Assembly: GCA_963556145.1 (NCBI GenBank) | Contig: OY744464.1 | Coordinates: forward strand, 5,642,001 to 5,706,000 | Source: Hygrocybe punicea | Taxonomy: Eukaryota; Basidiomycota; Agaricomycetes; Agaricales; Hygrophoraceae | Length of the DNA stretch: 64,000 nucleotides | Direction: 5' to 3' | Shown here: in pieces, positions 43,175 through 55,351 of the stretch | How positions within the stretch are numbered: position 1 is the first letter of the stretch | Layout of the letters: every line of letters begins with the position of its first letter | The notes under the pieces: model-generated | What the model saw: only the letters and a program-made list of their open reading frames with translations | Told to the model about the DNA's origin: nothing | Databases searched by the model: none | Translations under genes and position numbers: made by a program

Positions 43175-45569
43175 TTAACTCAACGCAAGAACGCCATCCC
43201 CGCTAGGCATCTTGCACTCCCACTCTAACCCTAAAGCAACACATCCTCCTTTGAGGAGATCTACATCCCAACGAACCTCCCCGTTTTTGCGTAGGGAAGC
43301 TTTAGCTGTACCCCAGTTTGACTTCGACGTCGAGGTGCCATTAATAGCAGAGGCGGAGGCAGGTGCCGCAGGGGTGGGTTTACCGGGTGAAACTGAGAAA
43401 GAGTCTCGTTTTGTGAATAAGGACGATCCACGGATGCTCCCACCAATACTCGCGTTCTCCGGTATATCCTCCAATTTCGGTGGAGCTGCAGTCGCAGTAG
43501 CACCCGACTCCAACGTCGGCCGTTTCTTCCCTGCACCCGCTTTCCCATCTACGCCCACACCATTTCTCACCACGTCGTTCTCTTCCCTCAAGCCCTTCGG
43601 GACCAAAATCATGACCTTGAGTTTCTCGTCCTCCGGAACTGGGATTTGATCAAGTACAACGACAGAAACACTCGCACTCTTGGTGTTGGTGAGGCGCATC
43701 ATGCGCTTGTACACCCCAACGTCCTCTTTTCCGAATGGCATCATGCCGTGCGTACTATGTTTCATCGTAGGACGCTCGTACTCGACCTTGAGACTTTGAT
43801 CGACGCCAAGTTCGAGAACCACCGTCTCTTCGGGAGACGCACGAGGGAATGAGAGATTGCCGAGGAATGACCCATCCAGCGTGAGCCCAGCGAGACCAGG
43901 TAGAAGGGGGATGTCGGAGGTGTTGGTAAGCTTTGCCTTGAGAAAAGCAGCAGCTTTGAGCTTGGGGATAATGATGTGAGTGAAAATCAAGGACGGTAAT
44001 GGGACTTCAGCAATGACGTGGCGCCGAACGAGCGGAGAGGATGGAATGGTGCGGGGAGTGGGGAGGTCGTAGGTGGTTGTAAAGCCGTACGTGTCCAAGC
44101 CTGCGGTGGAATGCGCAATGATGTTATTGGGAGGAGCGAGGGTCATCCCATCAACCTGTGCTTCCTCTTCGTCTTCAAATCCGCCCAGAGCACTTTGTGC
44201 AACAGGGATACTACGCCACGAGGGTGGTGGTTGGAAAGAACTAGACGAAACACCACTACCCCAACCCGACCCCACCAAACCCTTACTCTTTTTGCTCTTC
44301 ATCTTGAACTTGTTAGCCGAGGCCGAGACGACACCAACCTGATGTGCCAGAGAGTCTAGCTTCTCTCCACGCTCTAATATAGCTTGCATATCTTCAGAAA
44401 TGATCGCCTGTTGCGCTTGTTCTTTCGCCTTTTGTTCTGCGAGACTGTACAGGCCGTTCTCGACGTCCGAGTAGGGGTACTTCTTGCCGAGGGTGACACG
44501 CCAAGACTCCATTTGCGGTATCTTCTCGTTGAGACCCCCAAACGATGCTTGCGAGGTTGAGAGTGTGATATGTGCGTTAGACCACGTTTCGAAAGTCCGA
44601 TTCGTGAAGTGAGCGCGGTACGTGAGTGTGGAGAGTGGTGGGTTAGTGGTATCGAGTCGGAGATCGTAGTGGGGTGTCCAGGAAGCAGACGAGGTCGTAT
44701 AAGTTAAATTGAGACTAGCCTCTTGAATCACCTCGCTAGTTCTCGCGTCTTCATCTGCGGGAAGATCAATCGTGATGCGTACACGATAGACCTTGGCCGA
44801 TTTTTCTGGCTTTTTCTCCTTCTTCTCTCTCTGTTTCTCTTCCCGTTCGATTTTTTTCCTCTCCTTCGCGTCGACTTTGGCCCGAGTGGCTCGTTCAAGC
44901 TTCTTCAGCTCCTTTTCAAGTACCTTGCGGGCTTTTGAGGCATCCTTGCCCAGTACTTCGAGCTGCTCCACGCATTTGCTCGTAGTTTCAAATTGAGCCT
45001 TTCGCTGAGCAGTGTACATCTCCAGTGCAGACTTCATGGTGGATGGTTCGGCCTTGTTAGCCGTCGACATAGAATCCGTGTACAGCTGAATGTACGATAG
45101 TTCCTTGATAGCCGCTGATTTGCGTTCCTCGACTTCCTTGCATTCTAGGGCGATGCGTTCGCACTCTGCCCGGGCGGCCGTGAGGGACGGATGGTCCTCG
45201 TCCTGTTCTTCGTCTTCAGATTCCGATTCGAAATCAAATGAAGTGGAGAGATGCGCATATTTGTTGGGGATGAGGTCAATCGTCAAATCGTTTATTCGGG
45301 CAGGGTGACCGTCTGTAGTGCCAGAGACGCGAATGGAGTCTGGGTCTGCTAGGGACGTCAGGTCTGAAATAGTGATTTCATTCAAACCAGGCTAAGTAAA
45401 TGTAGTCTCGCGTTAGAGCTGAACGAGTACGAGATGGATGAAAACGCACCTTCAACCGAACACCTTGAATATTTCTGAAGACCGTTGCCTGCGTTGGATA
45501 CAAAGTGACTTTGCTTGTTGGCCACTGTGCAATTTCGTATTTTTGCCTATAAACGTTCTCCTCAGACAT
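43175..45569 (-). CDS. DUF4140/DUF4139 (mucoidy inhibitor-like) protein
   Basis: Two-exon host gene, about 780 residues. Exon 1 (45569-45450) starts MSEENVYRQKYEIAQWPTSK and begins the DUF4140 domain (VTLYPTQATVFRNI). Exon 2 (about 45400-43175) continues with INDLTIDLIPNKYAHL, then a long charged coiled coil (ERIALECKEVEERKSAAIKEL through KKLERATRAKVDAKERKK). The DUF4139 domain follows with LNLTYTTSSASWTPHYDLRL, FETWSNAHITLSTSQ, SLIFTHIIIPKLKAAAFLKA and GVYKRMMRLTN. It ends near GGCVALGLEWECKMPSGDG. Function unknown in fungi. Intact, with GC content above its neighbours. Confidence 0.85.
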
Positions 45570-45772
45570 GGTCGTCGTCGTGAGTGGCGAAAGATTTTGG
45601 ATAGGGCTAATTTATGATGGCTCCCACGCAGCAGATGATCGGGGAACGTCTGACCCCCACCAAGTTTGTCCACGGGACATGAATCCACATGTCCAGACGT
45701 CCCTAAAGGGTAGTTTAGTATTATTTGTCTTAGTTAGTTGAGTTTAAATGTTAAGATACCTTTGCGCGTCGA

Positions 45773-48012
45773 ATGTCCTTTGATAAAACAAAACAGATGT
45801 CACTCCCAACCCTGCTTGACGCTATACGGGAGTGTGATGATACCATGGAACTAACGATTCCTCAATTTTTTTCTTTGATTTCGCTTGGTTCCCATCTTCG
45901 GGAGCACTTGAGATGGAGACATACCCCAGGTTCTACCGCCCTTCCCAGCTTACTACCACCCGATATCTCAAATTTCTTCTGCTCGGCGCTCGGCGTTAAT
46001 GAAGACATCCTTGTCAAGAGTTGGTATACTCTCAGGCCTTTGCTGGAAATGGTGTCAGCCGAGGATGAAGACAACAAAACATATCACTCTCCTTTGCAGA
46101 ACGCTACCCTCCTTCCATTATTTCTTCAATACGGACTCACTTTTGGTATTGGTATAATCCCTTTTCCTTAGTCCTTCCGGATACAGTCTAATACATTTTA
46201 AAAACAGGGTTTTTTGACCTTTTCCCGCCTACTCAAGTTTGCCTCGATCCAAAATGTGGAATTGCCAGGACCGGCAAGAGCTCACAGATCTTTCACGTTA
46301 TGAAGTCGTTCTTTTCTCGCGCTCCATGGGTGCGCTACCAGTATGGGCCTATTCTGCAGTTTGCACTGGTAAGTCAAACTATATTTCATCGTCGACATGT
46401 TTCCGATAACTTTTCCGGTGTAGTATGTAAAACTCGATACTACCCAAACTATTACGTTCACGAAAATCACTCTATTCGTACATACTACCCTGGAATCCCG
46501 CAAACAATACAAGTGTCAATGCATCATTATGTTGAAACCACTCTAGCTCAACAGTTTGTGAACCAAATGGTTTGTGCATGGTGTGTTGGTTCTACTACCA
46601 TCCATAAACAACGCTTACACTTTCTACAGGGTATCCGGGACCAATTTAGCTCGCATCTACAACCTCAACTTCAAAGATCCCGAAGTTCGAATCATGCCCT
46701 CACAGTGGCCGTACGAGTTTGGATTGACGTGCGACCATGTGTGGGATTCATTTTTTATTTACTCCTTGTTATTGGATCGCGCAGAACACGGTACAATCCT
46801 CGATTTACCCCATATCGTGCCTGATCAAGCGCTCCGGCTCCGCGCTGCGCTAGAGGCTCGCACAGCGACCATGGTGGGCCCCAGGCAAGAATTCTGGAAT
46901 CACGCCTGTGAATTATGCTGTAAATACAGAACGACAGAGGCGGGTATTGTTGGTGAGTCACCTTTTGTCCTGATTGCCCGTGCCGGAGCTTAAAGAATCT
47001 TCCACAGAAGCACTGCGTGCGACTGTCACTGATGGTGTTAGCATCGGGCATCCTTGCTGTGGAGTTCACGACTGCAAAGAATCGTTGGCATCCCATCGGA
47101 ACAGGTTTTGTGAACAACACGACAGTCTGAAGTACGTGTGCGCTGTGACAATGTGCTCTCGACCTTGCGATCCTGGCTACAAGACATGCTCAACGCAAGA
47201 GCACCGCCAACTTGAAGTTGCTGGAGACGAACGACGAACTGCAATGTTCCAATTACGACAGCGGCTGGAACGACTAAACTCAAACCAAATCGAGGATGCT
47301 CTCTCACCTGGACTAGGGGTCGTGACACTTGAAGTAGAAGATGATGACGTTGACCGTGCAGCTGAGTGCAATGACAAATCGCCGGAAGGCAACACAAAGC
47401 CACGCATACGATTAAATCGTCAACGAACTCACAATGAACAACTCTGCGTCACTACCTGCGGCATAATACTGGGTCGCGCAACTTTTTTTGGTTCGGAAGC
47501 CGTCAACGGTGTTGTGGTAAGTGCCAGCGGTCTCTCTTGCACTTTACCTTAGGTATATACAGCTCTTTCATCAAAAACTGTTCCCGACCCCCCAGTCTCT
47601 ACCTGGTGTCAACTTTTTTGACAATAATTGTCACCTCAAGAAGCACCTCAACGCGACAAACAACCACTACTTCGACCGATGCGCTCTCCCAGTGGATGTA
47701 TTCCACATGAAGACGAAACATCGGGAATCGGACAAGTTCTGTAATGAATGGTGCAACCCAGTTCGGTTCCCCGATCTCATCAAGGATGGGAAATGGACAT
47801 TCAATTCCTCAGCAGCTGAGATGACAAATGCTTGGTTCGGTGGATTCAAAGCTGTTGTGCGGGAAATGCGGGTAGATAAGTATAACTTTTTTCTTGATGA
47901 AATGATCAAGCAACGGAATCGTTTGATTGTTGCTGAGTTGTGTAAACGCCATGCCCATCCCATTCAAATTCCTCGCATTGATCTTTTAAGTACCGAGTCT
48001 AGTGTTGTATAG
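45773..48012 (+). CDS. KDZ-transposase-family gene with CxC5 and CxC6 clusters
   Basis: Multi-exon gene starting MSFDKTKQMSLPTLLDAI. Order: a helical CxC5 region with cysteines at VCLDPKCGIA; ELTDLSRYEVVLF and MGALPVWAYSAVC; TNLARIYNLNF and WPYEFGLTCDHVWDSFFIYSLLLDR; a CxC6 cluster (IGHPCCGVHDCKESLAS, NRFCEQHD, CAVTMCSRPC). The core follows: VTTCGIILGRATFFGSEAVNGV, LPGVNFFDNNCHLKKHL, ALPVDVFHMKTKHRESDKFC, and SSAAEMTNAWFGGFKAVVREM. These match the Kyakuja-Dileera-Zisupton group as described for basidiomycetes. The frame shifts near 46276-46286, between KCGIARTGKSSQ and ELTDL, compared with the copy at 26 kb, so this copy may be broken. It stands divergent from the DUF4139 gene. Confidence 0.75.
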
Positions 48013-48039
48013 TAGGTCTTGTATATATTGTGTGTATTT

Positions 48040-48220
48040 GAAACGCGCAACTATCTGATGGCGCGCTTTATTACTACAGAACTTTGAATCGCGCAACTTT
48101 TCCTTCGCGCAACTTTCTGAATGACGTTCAAAGCGCGCAACTTTCCTTTTTGGCATTCGAACGCGCAACTTTCTGGACGACCTCAAAAAGCGCGCAACTA
48201 TTTTGGGAGCGCGCAATTTC
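48040..48220. repeat. Array of GCGCAACTTT motifs
   Basis: Seven copies of GCGCAACT(T/A)T or GCGCAATTT within 180 bases (near 48045, 48091, 48106, 48135, 48163, 48191 and 48211), irregular spacing of 15-46 bases, same orientation, directly after the KDZ gene stop. Confidence 0.8.
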
Positions 48221-48495
48221 AAAATGCTTTGAGTACGCATTTAATGTTGTAAGTGAAGTGTCCAAACTACTAGATATCTGTGGCTATGAGATGACTGGAG
48301 GATCCTTTGAATGAAAAACTGAAAAAGAAAGAAAAAAACAGCAACTACGGAAATGACAGAAGAGGTCCTTTGAGGGAAAAAAATTAAAAGGAAAGTGAAA
48401 AGAGTGTGGACAGTTGGCATTAGCAGACTCGGAGCTGTGTGAAGCGAAGTGATCGTAAGGTCCAAGAAAAGGAAAATTGTGACGGCAAAGGTAAA

Positions 48496-50245
48496 CTACG
48501 CCCAGGGATTGTGTCGGGGTTTGGCAGGAATATTGAATCCACTTCGACCAGGTTCCATAGTCTGGGAAGAAAGCAGTGAGGTTGTCGAAGGTACCACAGA
48601 GGTTTCAATGTCCAATAAGTGGGCAGGGGCTTGGAAGAGTCCTCCTGAACCGGTAGTAACATTCGAGGAAGACGTTGATGGAATGCCAAGATTATCGTCA
48701 AATAAGCCACCTTCGAATGTATCCCAGTCTGTAAGGGACTCGGAATAATTCACTGTGCCTAAATCACTCCAAGACAGGTAGGTATCTCCTGTCGGACTTG
48801 GAGACAATGACAGTCCTGTGACAACTGAAATGAGTTGGCATCATTACTATTAATGCAACCATGATCTATTAGCGCTCACCCTTTTGTCGTTTAGCTTGGA
48901 CATCCTTCAAGTCATCACTAGAGTTCGCCTTGGAAGAACCATTGCGCTTCCTAGCCTTCGTCGTAGAACCAGTAATTTGAATGTCGTTGTCATCGCTAAT
49001 TACTTCAATTTCAGAATCTGAAGCTTGTTTCATAATCAGGCAACATGTTACCTAAAATATGACGATGACATACCAGTAAATTTCTCCACTGTTACGGATC
49101 TCTTTCCTCCATAAGTCACTGGCTTTCGGCTGCTGGTGAAAATAACTGACTCTGCCTCAGATTCAGGTTCGAGAGACATCTCCTTCGTCTTGTATGAGGC
49201 ATCAGAATCAGAGTCGAAGCGACGATTTTTACCATGGCCAGGTTTATTGCTAGTTTTCTCCGCTTCGGTCTCTTCATTTAATACACGCTCGGTAGCTGCA
49301 TCCCAGTTGGAATATGCAGATAGTGGTATGACATGACGAGTGGCTGTTGTAAGCGGTGAGCAAGTTAACATGCTTGTCTGTAAGAGACTGACCGATTCGA
49401 ACAAAGTGGTCTGTATATTTGCGGCCTGTGGTCCCCTTTGCAGCTGAGACATGTGCACCCGTCGTCAATGCCCGTTCAATGACAAATAGATTGTTGCAAT
49501 CTTTGCGTAGCAAGACCCAATGAAATTTACCCGCGTCTGGCTGTCCAAACTGAGCATCCAGCCACTCAAACGGCCTAGGCAATAGGCGACGAAACCAAAT
49601 GTCCAGAGATTCTTGATCCCAACCTAATCCAAACTCAAGGACTTTATCTCCGTCACACTCCACCGCAAGGTGAGACTGTACGTATTTCTCTATCTGCTTC
49701 GGGCCTGGGCTTTTAGATTGGACCAATTCACCCTCAGACTAGTAAGTGACAGATCAGAAGATATACACTTGCTAACTTTGTGTCAGTCTTACGTTCAGTC
49801 CATCTGGGAGCATGATGACAGCCCCAACCTTCACAAACTTCATTGCTGGGTGATTGTTCGTTTTGCGAGAAGTAATCTGGAATCAGGGTAAGTGTCCAGT
49901 AGCGAAATCCTGTTGAAAATTGATCCTTACATGAGGTGAAACATCGTGGACAATCTCTTTCTTTACATTGGGTTCGGTCCCCGTTTTCTTGACTGTATGG
50001 CCTGGATTAATCTTTTTCCTAGCTACTACTGGCGTCCTATTTTGTGCTGATGTCACAGTCTGTACTTCCTTTTTGTTACAGCGCAATCCAGAAGTCGTTT
50101 GGGGTGAGGGGTGACATTCTTCCACATGCCCACAATCCCTACACCCTTTCAGACCGGTTGCTGTGCCTAAGTTATCTCTAGCAAGGAAGCGAAGGCAGTT
50201 GCAAGGAAGCTTGTGCTTTCTGGGACCAGAGCAAGTGAGGACCAT
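48496..50245 (-). CDS. Zinc-cluster protein of a repeat-associated family, unknown
   Basis: Minus-strand gene of about six exons. Start at 50245 (MVLTCSGPRKHKLPCNCLRF) with a Cys/His cluster CNC, CRDCGHVEECH, then a basic serine/threonine linker. The central domain (49726-49400) reads VLEFGLGWDQESLDIWFRRL, FEWLDAQFGQPDAG and FHWVLLRKDCNNLFVI. Then ATRHVIPLSAYSNWDAATERV, nuclear-signal-like basic runs (KARKRNGSSK) and an acidic/serine-rich C-terminus ending AKPRHNPWA at 48496. I recall similar proteins repeated in agaric genomes, but with no known function. The exons are inferred from open frames and GT-AG borders. Confidence 0.55.
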
Positions 50246-50474
50246 ATCAAGTTTGCAAACACGGTTGTGGAAAAAAAGACTTTATTTGCTCGTCAAACAC
50301 ATCGCATTTTCGCAGGGTCCAGTAAATAAAGAACTTCAAAATCTAATAAGTCCATCGACGACATCAACACATACTTTAACTGGACGCTTACCTGTAAGGA
50401 GTCAAGAGTCTCACCATTACACTATTCTCAAACGGTATGGCTACAATAGATTACCAAAACTTCAGCAGAATTCC

Positions 50475-51488
50475 ATGGTTAGTCAACGGCATTCTACCTT
50501 TTATCTGGATGACGGGTCTGTCATCATTGAGGTTTGTTGCAATCTGTCGATGGTGTTTTTTTGATGCTGAACATCCTATAGCTGCCTGCGACCCCACATG
50601 GAACTCTGTACTGCCTCCCCAGGAGTTTATTAGCTCTGCGATCGCGTGTCTTCCAGACGCTGTTCTCGTTACCTCAAAACCATTTGAATCCCACATCGGA
50701 AGGGAAGAGCGATGAGAATCCAGTTGTTTTACACATATTGCAAGAGGACTTTGATCGACTCCTCGTGTTTCTGTTCGGCGGGTAGGTTAGGTACCTTTTC
50801 AACCTTGGAAAATAACTTACCAAGCCACTAGATATTCTGCAAAGACTTGACGTTTGATTTTCTGTCATCTGTGCTCAAGATGTCTGTATTCTTGGAAATA
50901 CCAGACGGAGAGGAATTTGCAACAGCACAGCTGCCCAAGCTCCATGATTTTACGCCGGCACTTCAAATCTACATGGGTCGCCTACATCGCATCGACAAAT
51001 GGATTGAGCCAGCGTTCCGAGAGCTCATGACGATCCCAACCACTCAACTTCATTTCACGGACACCGAGTGGATCGGCCTTCCATTCTATCATATTTTAAT
51101 TCAGACTAAGGCCAATATCGACCAACATCGCCGAAGTATTGCCTTTTCTGCTCCTGATGCTATTCTTGATCCGCTATGCAGCAGTAGCATGAAATGCAGT
51201 GAGGCCTGGGTCGCAGAATGGTGGTGTGGGCTGGCGAAACAACTCCTACACCCAGATGCTGCGCTCACTGAAAGTGAGATACTGGCTGGTTTCAATACAG
51301 TCAGGATTCCTGGGATGTGCGATTCATGCCAAGGAAGGTCGATTGAATGGGTCAAGTCAAAGAAGGTTTTTGAGAAGGAGGGGTTGTTTATTGATGAAGC
51401 ATTAAAAGCAGTGATGGACTTGCAGACAGATGAACCGATAAGGGCTTCTATGCGTCGTGAAGTTGTTTGTGATACTCAGGCTATATAG
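50475..51488 (+). CDS. BTB/POZ-domain protein
   Basis: Starts MVSQRHSTFYLDDGSVIIE (exon 1, 50475-50531), spliced to 50582 on. That exon continues as TLYCLPRSLLALRSRVFQTL, FSLPQNHLNPTSEGKSDENP, and VVLHILQEDFDRLLVFLFGG, a BTB fold as found in the large agaric BTB family. After a short intron near 50770-50831 follows IFCKDLTFDFLSSVLKMSVF. The helical C-terminal domain has LQIYMGRLHRIDKWIEPAFR and PGMCDSCQGRSIEWV, ending VCDTQAI. BTB domains mediate protein pairing. The exact second junction is not settled. It lies between two repeat-associated genes. Confidence 0.7.
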
Positions 51489-51579
51489 AAATTATAATGC
51501 TTATTGAAATAAATTACTTTGCGTACATCAAAATGTCTTGAAGACGATGCCATTGAAGGTTATTGTTGCGCTGCAGCAG

Positions 51580-51650
51580 TTAACGCGCAATTGCATCACG
51601 CACAATTGCTAAACGTTGCGTGCAATTACCACAACGCGCGCAATTGCCAC
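51580..51650. repeat. Array of GCGCAATTGC motifs
   Basis: Four copies of GCGCAATTGC or close variants (near 51584, 51599, 51619, 51637) just after the BTB gene, similar to the GCGCAACTTT array at 48040-48220. 51660-51841 has no gene. Confidence 0.7.
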
Positions 51651-51841
51651 AACACATGCAAATTTTCATGTCATTGTTTTCACTTTCAATCATCCAGTCA
51701 AAACTGGCTCCTTGTTGCCTTAGAACGGTTCCATTGTACAAGAAAAGCAATTATTTTATTATTAAAAGGAAGATACTATACTAACTGGCTCAAAATTTAG
51801 GGGGTATCAATGAAGGTGGTTTTTTTTTTCGAAGGAGTGTA

Positions 51842-54829
51842 TCAGGACCCAAGATGAAAGTTGTCGTCATTTTCACTTCCAATATCCGTTGTCGGCATCA
51901 TGGATAGGTTTTCAGGTAACACAGCATGACTTCTTTGCTTTCCCATTGCTACCAATTTCCTCCGCAGGCAATATTCGTTGTCGTCCTCGCTGATGGGATC
52001 TTCATCATCTATCGGAAACTGGTGGGTTCCATAAGCGTTGCTTTTCTGAAGTATTTCCAAAGCTGCTTTATTGTCTACATTCAGATCTTCAATAATGAGC
52101 AAGATGGCCGTTTCAGGGATCAAGATGAAGTTGATAAACTTTTGTCTCGGGACGCCATGGATTTTGTCTTCTTCTGATATGGGCACCAAATCATGCAGGA
52201 TTTTGGATATTTCAGCACGTCCCCTTTCACCGTAACTTCATAATAATATCAGTGAGTATCAATCCGGATTTCGTGAAGACTTACTATCCAGAGCCACGTC
52301 CATAGCTTGTTGCAAACTCATGTTCTCCCGCAATGTCAAATGCACGGTTTTTCCCAAACGTTTCAACCCAGAGCTTCAGTGACTGGAAGAAGACGCTGTC
52401 CTGGGGATCGTCGATGATCTCTTCGAGTACGTATTTTAGTTCATATATCTTTTCCCTCAATGCCTTGAAGTTAATTGCTCATGGCCAGCCCTGCTCAATA
52501 GCTTCTGGTAGAACAATCGCTTCAAAATGATGTTGTTGGCAATATGCCAATGTTTTGGCAAATAAACCGTCATCGGGATATATCTCCGTCGTGTGCGCAT
52601 CTAATTCCTTTTGTAGCTTCTTGAGAAGAGCGGATGGGTTCTCTGGCAAGACCTCTTTGCAATACTGACAATGATTTTTATTGCCCACCGTCGACATTTC
52701 AATGCTTGACTCCGTGCTCGGTTCGTCTGTGTCTGAAATCTCGATGGAATCTTTGGAGGCTTCTGTCACGAATTCGGTCCATGAACCCTTCGATGAAACA
52801 CCACAGGGTTGGTATTTCGGTACAAGGTGAGCGTTTTCCTTGTAGATCCTGTAGTGTTTGTGGAATGTTGACCTATGATACTGCAGTCCGAAAACCATCT
52901 CAAATGCAGTATCCTGATGGATCTTCGGCAGACGCTGTGCTCGCAATCGGTCCATAAATTCAAAACCTTCAATAATGTCCACAGCAAAGAATGTGGTCGG
53001 CCATGCCCTTTCACCCCCACGCCGATTCTTTCCTACCCAGGGGCAATCCTTTAGTGGAACGTCACATAACAGAAGTCCATGATTGGTATGTGGACCCCCA
53101 CGTCTGTTTCCCAGTGCTGATATCGTCTTTGAGGGTAATGCTGGTGTCACTGTAGGTATTTCGGCAACTGCACTCTGTGAAGACTTTTCGGTTGTGCCGG
53201 GGGCTCCCTTTAAAACATTTTTGTTATCCCGGACCCAGGTGTTTGCAGTGATCCGTGGATTTTTAACGACCCTTTTGGGACTGGAGAGAAGATCGGTGGA
53301 TTTTGGTAAGCTTTCTCGAGTGCGTTTCTTGCTGGTATTCAAATGAGCCAGCTCGGCCTCAAGACCAGGGCAGCTTTGTAGGCGAGGGCCAATTATACCG
53401 GCAGAAAGCTTTCGGAACAATAAAGTCTCGCCTGTTTCCACTTGTCGGACAGTGTCGAGGGTGTGGCAGTCCCAGCGACTTTGTAACCGGTTATATGTTT
53501 CTGCACGCATGTTCCTTTCCAGACCCAAGACCTCCGCAAGTTCCGGGTGGTCCCTAATCCGAAAATCTGGATATGTTTCAACCTGCAGCGGTAATACAAC
53601 CGGCTGACATTCCTCCTAGATCAGATAAATCAGAAGATATTCCTGTTTTTAAGAACATGGCGTACCTGATACCACGCAATGGCAGTTACCTGTATTAATT
53701 TCTGCTGTCGCGATTCTAATGTAGCATGCTTCATATTCGTGCGTCTATCATCTTCCTTTGCAGCTGCTTTACGTCGTTCTAACCAAGCCGGTGTGGTAGC
53801 CTGCCACATTGTGGCAACTGGGACGGCATGGCTTGCTCTAGCAGCAGGTCGTGTTCTAAGCCCATCATTTATCACAATGGATGTTGCTTGTGTCGTGCGT
53901 TGCAGAGCAATGGCATTTGCAGGGGCAGGAATGCCTTGTATCATGGGAACCACGAAGGAGGAAGTTGTCTGAGGGGTTGTCGAGTATTGTGAGTTGGAAG
54001 CTACAGACGTTGGTGGAGGAACATGTTGCTCTTTGCTGATATCTTGGCTTTGCATGCCCGGTGCTGCACTATCAGCCCATGGGACAGGGATCTGGACTCG
54101 TGAAGGCAAGGGAGGCTGTGTTCCATGAAATGTCAATGCTTCTGATGCTGATTCGCTAGGCATTGTTTGTGAGACAGTGACAGAGGTTGGCCCTGGCATT
54201 TGAATCGCAGTAAATGTCCGAGCGTCAATGCGATGCTTCCGTTCCTGGCATGTCGGGTAGAGTAACCCCTTGGCATCAGCCTCACGAGCTGCATCTTGAC
54301 AGCATTTGCGACAGAAAAGGTGTGTACACTCTGTGTGACCTTTGTTTCGTCCACCTCTGACAGTCCTACAGGTATCGCGGGCGCAATAAATGCCTCCCTG
54401 AGGTCGTTGAAGTGAGGCTATGAGAGCCTCTCGAGCCAAATGTGGTTCCCCAAGCAAACTGGATGAAATGAAATTGTTGTTCGGTAAAGGAATGGTGTGT
54501 TGGTTGATATCAGAGAGGGTGGGTATATCAGACGAATTGTGGATCGTCGGCATCCTTGATTGATTTGGCAGCTCAGATAGAACGTTAGGATCGTCCTTAG
54601 CAGCTTCTATAATGGCCTGCGCAGTGTCAGTTGGTAAAGGACTGGAATGGAAAATTGTGTTTCGACAGTGACGGTTTGAACACTTTGGAAATTAGCTGAT
54701 TTCTTAGTGCAGAACACAAAAAGATCTCACCGTTTGCTGTATACGGTTTTTATTTCCTATATTACCCGTCCCTTTGTTGATAGAAGGGGGGTTCAAGAAA
54801 TTACCGCACAACTGACACTGCGAAAACAT
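51842..54829 (-). CDS. RTC4-like domain protein, interrupted by one stop
   Basis: Minus-strand gene. Exon 1 starts at 54829 (MFSQCQLCGNFLNPPSINKG, a zinc-binding CxxC). After an intron come SPLPTDTAQAIIEAAKDDPN and a Cys/His cluster (YCARDTCRTVRGGRNKGHTE, CTHLFCRKCC). A proline/serine-rich linker, a charged region (53528-52700) and the RTC4-like domain follow. That domain begins NHCQYCKEVLPENPSALLKK and continues GWP*AINFKALREKIYEL (stop TGA 52479-52481), VFFQSLKLWVETFGKNRAF, YGERGRAEISKILHDLV and FILIPETAILLIIEDL. It ends NFHLGS. RTC4 domains are known from yeast telomere-capping genetics, but the agaric copies are numerous and of unknown role. The single TGA replaces a probable arginine codon, so this copy may be recently inactivated. 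Confidence 0.7.
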
Positions 54830-55351
54830 GATGATTTTACCATGAATATTTACTTGTCTTGTACATAATTAATTATTTTATTAATAATAATGGATGCCGT
54901 GCAGCGGCGCAACCTGAGTTTCAATGCGAAGTTGCTGAGTTCGAAGATAATAGAAGTTGTCCACAAGTCCCGTGAACAAAGTCGGCGGCGGTCAGACATT
55001 GTGGATGATCGATGACCATCGGTGACTTATTGGCAAGTCACCTAGCGACAGACCGGTGCCGGCGTGGGCGCTTAGCCCTGCTGCGTGCCAGATCCGATAC
55101 AGTTTGGCTAATAACGTTTGAAAAGTGTAAGTAGAATAACCACTCGCCCTTTGCATCCGAACTTGAAGTGATGAGGTTCACTGTCTTTCAGAGCAGTCGC
55201 CTAGCAATGTCGCCAACGCCACATTGGAGAGTCGGGATCCCGACGGCCTGATGCCCTACAGTCGTGCCATCGATGCACGACGCGCTGCTATTCGCATCCC
55301 CGGAAATATATCTGCTTTCCGTCGTGCCGGCACCGAACACGACCTCTTCCA
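54830..55351. other. Intergenic between divergent genes
   Basis: Divergent promoter region between the RTC4-like gene and the glycoside-hydrolase-like relic. AT-rich at 54850-54900. No further feature seen. Confidence 0.4.
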
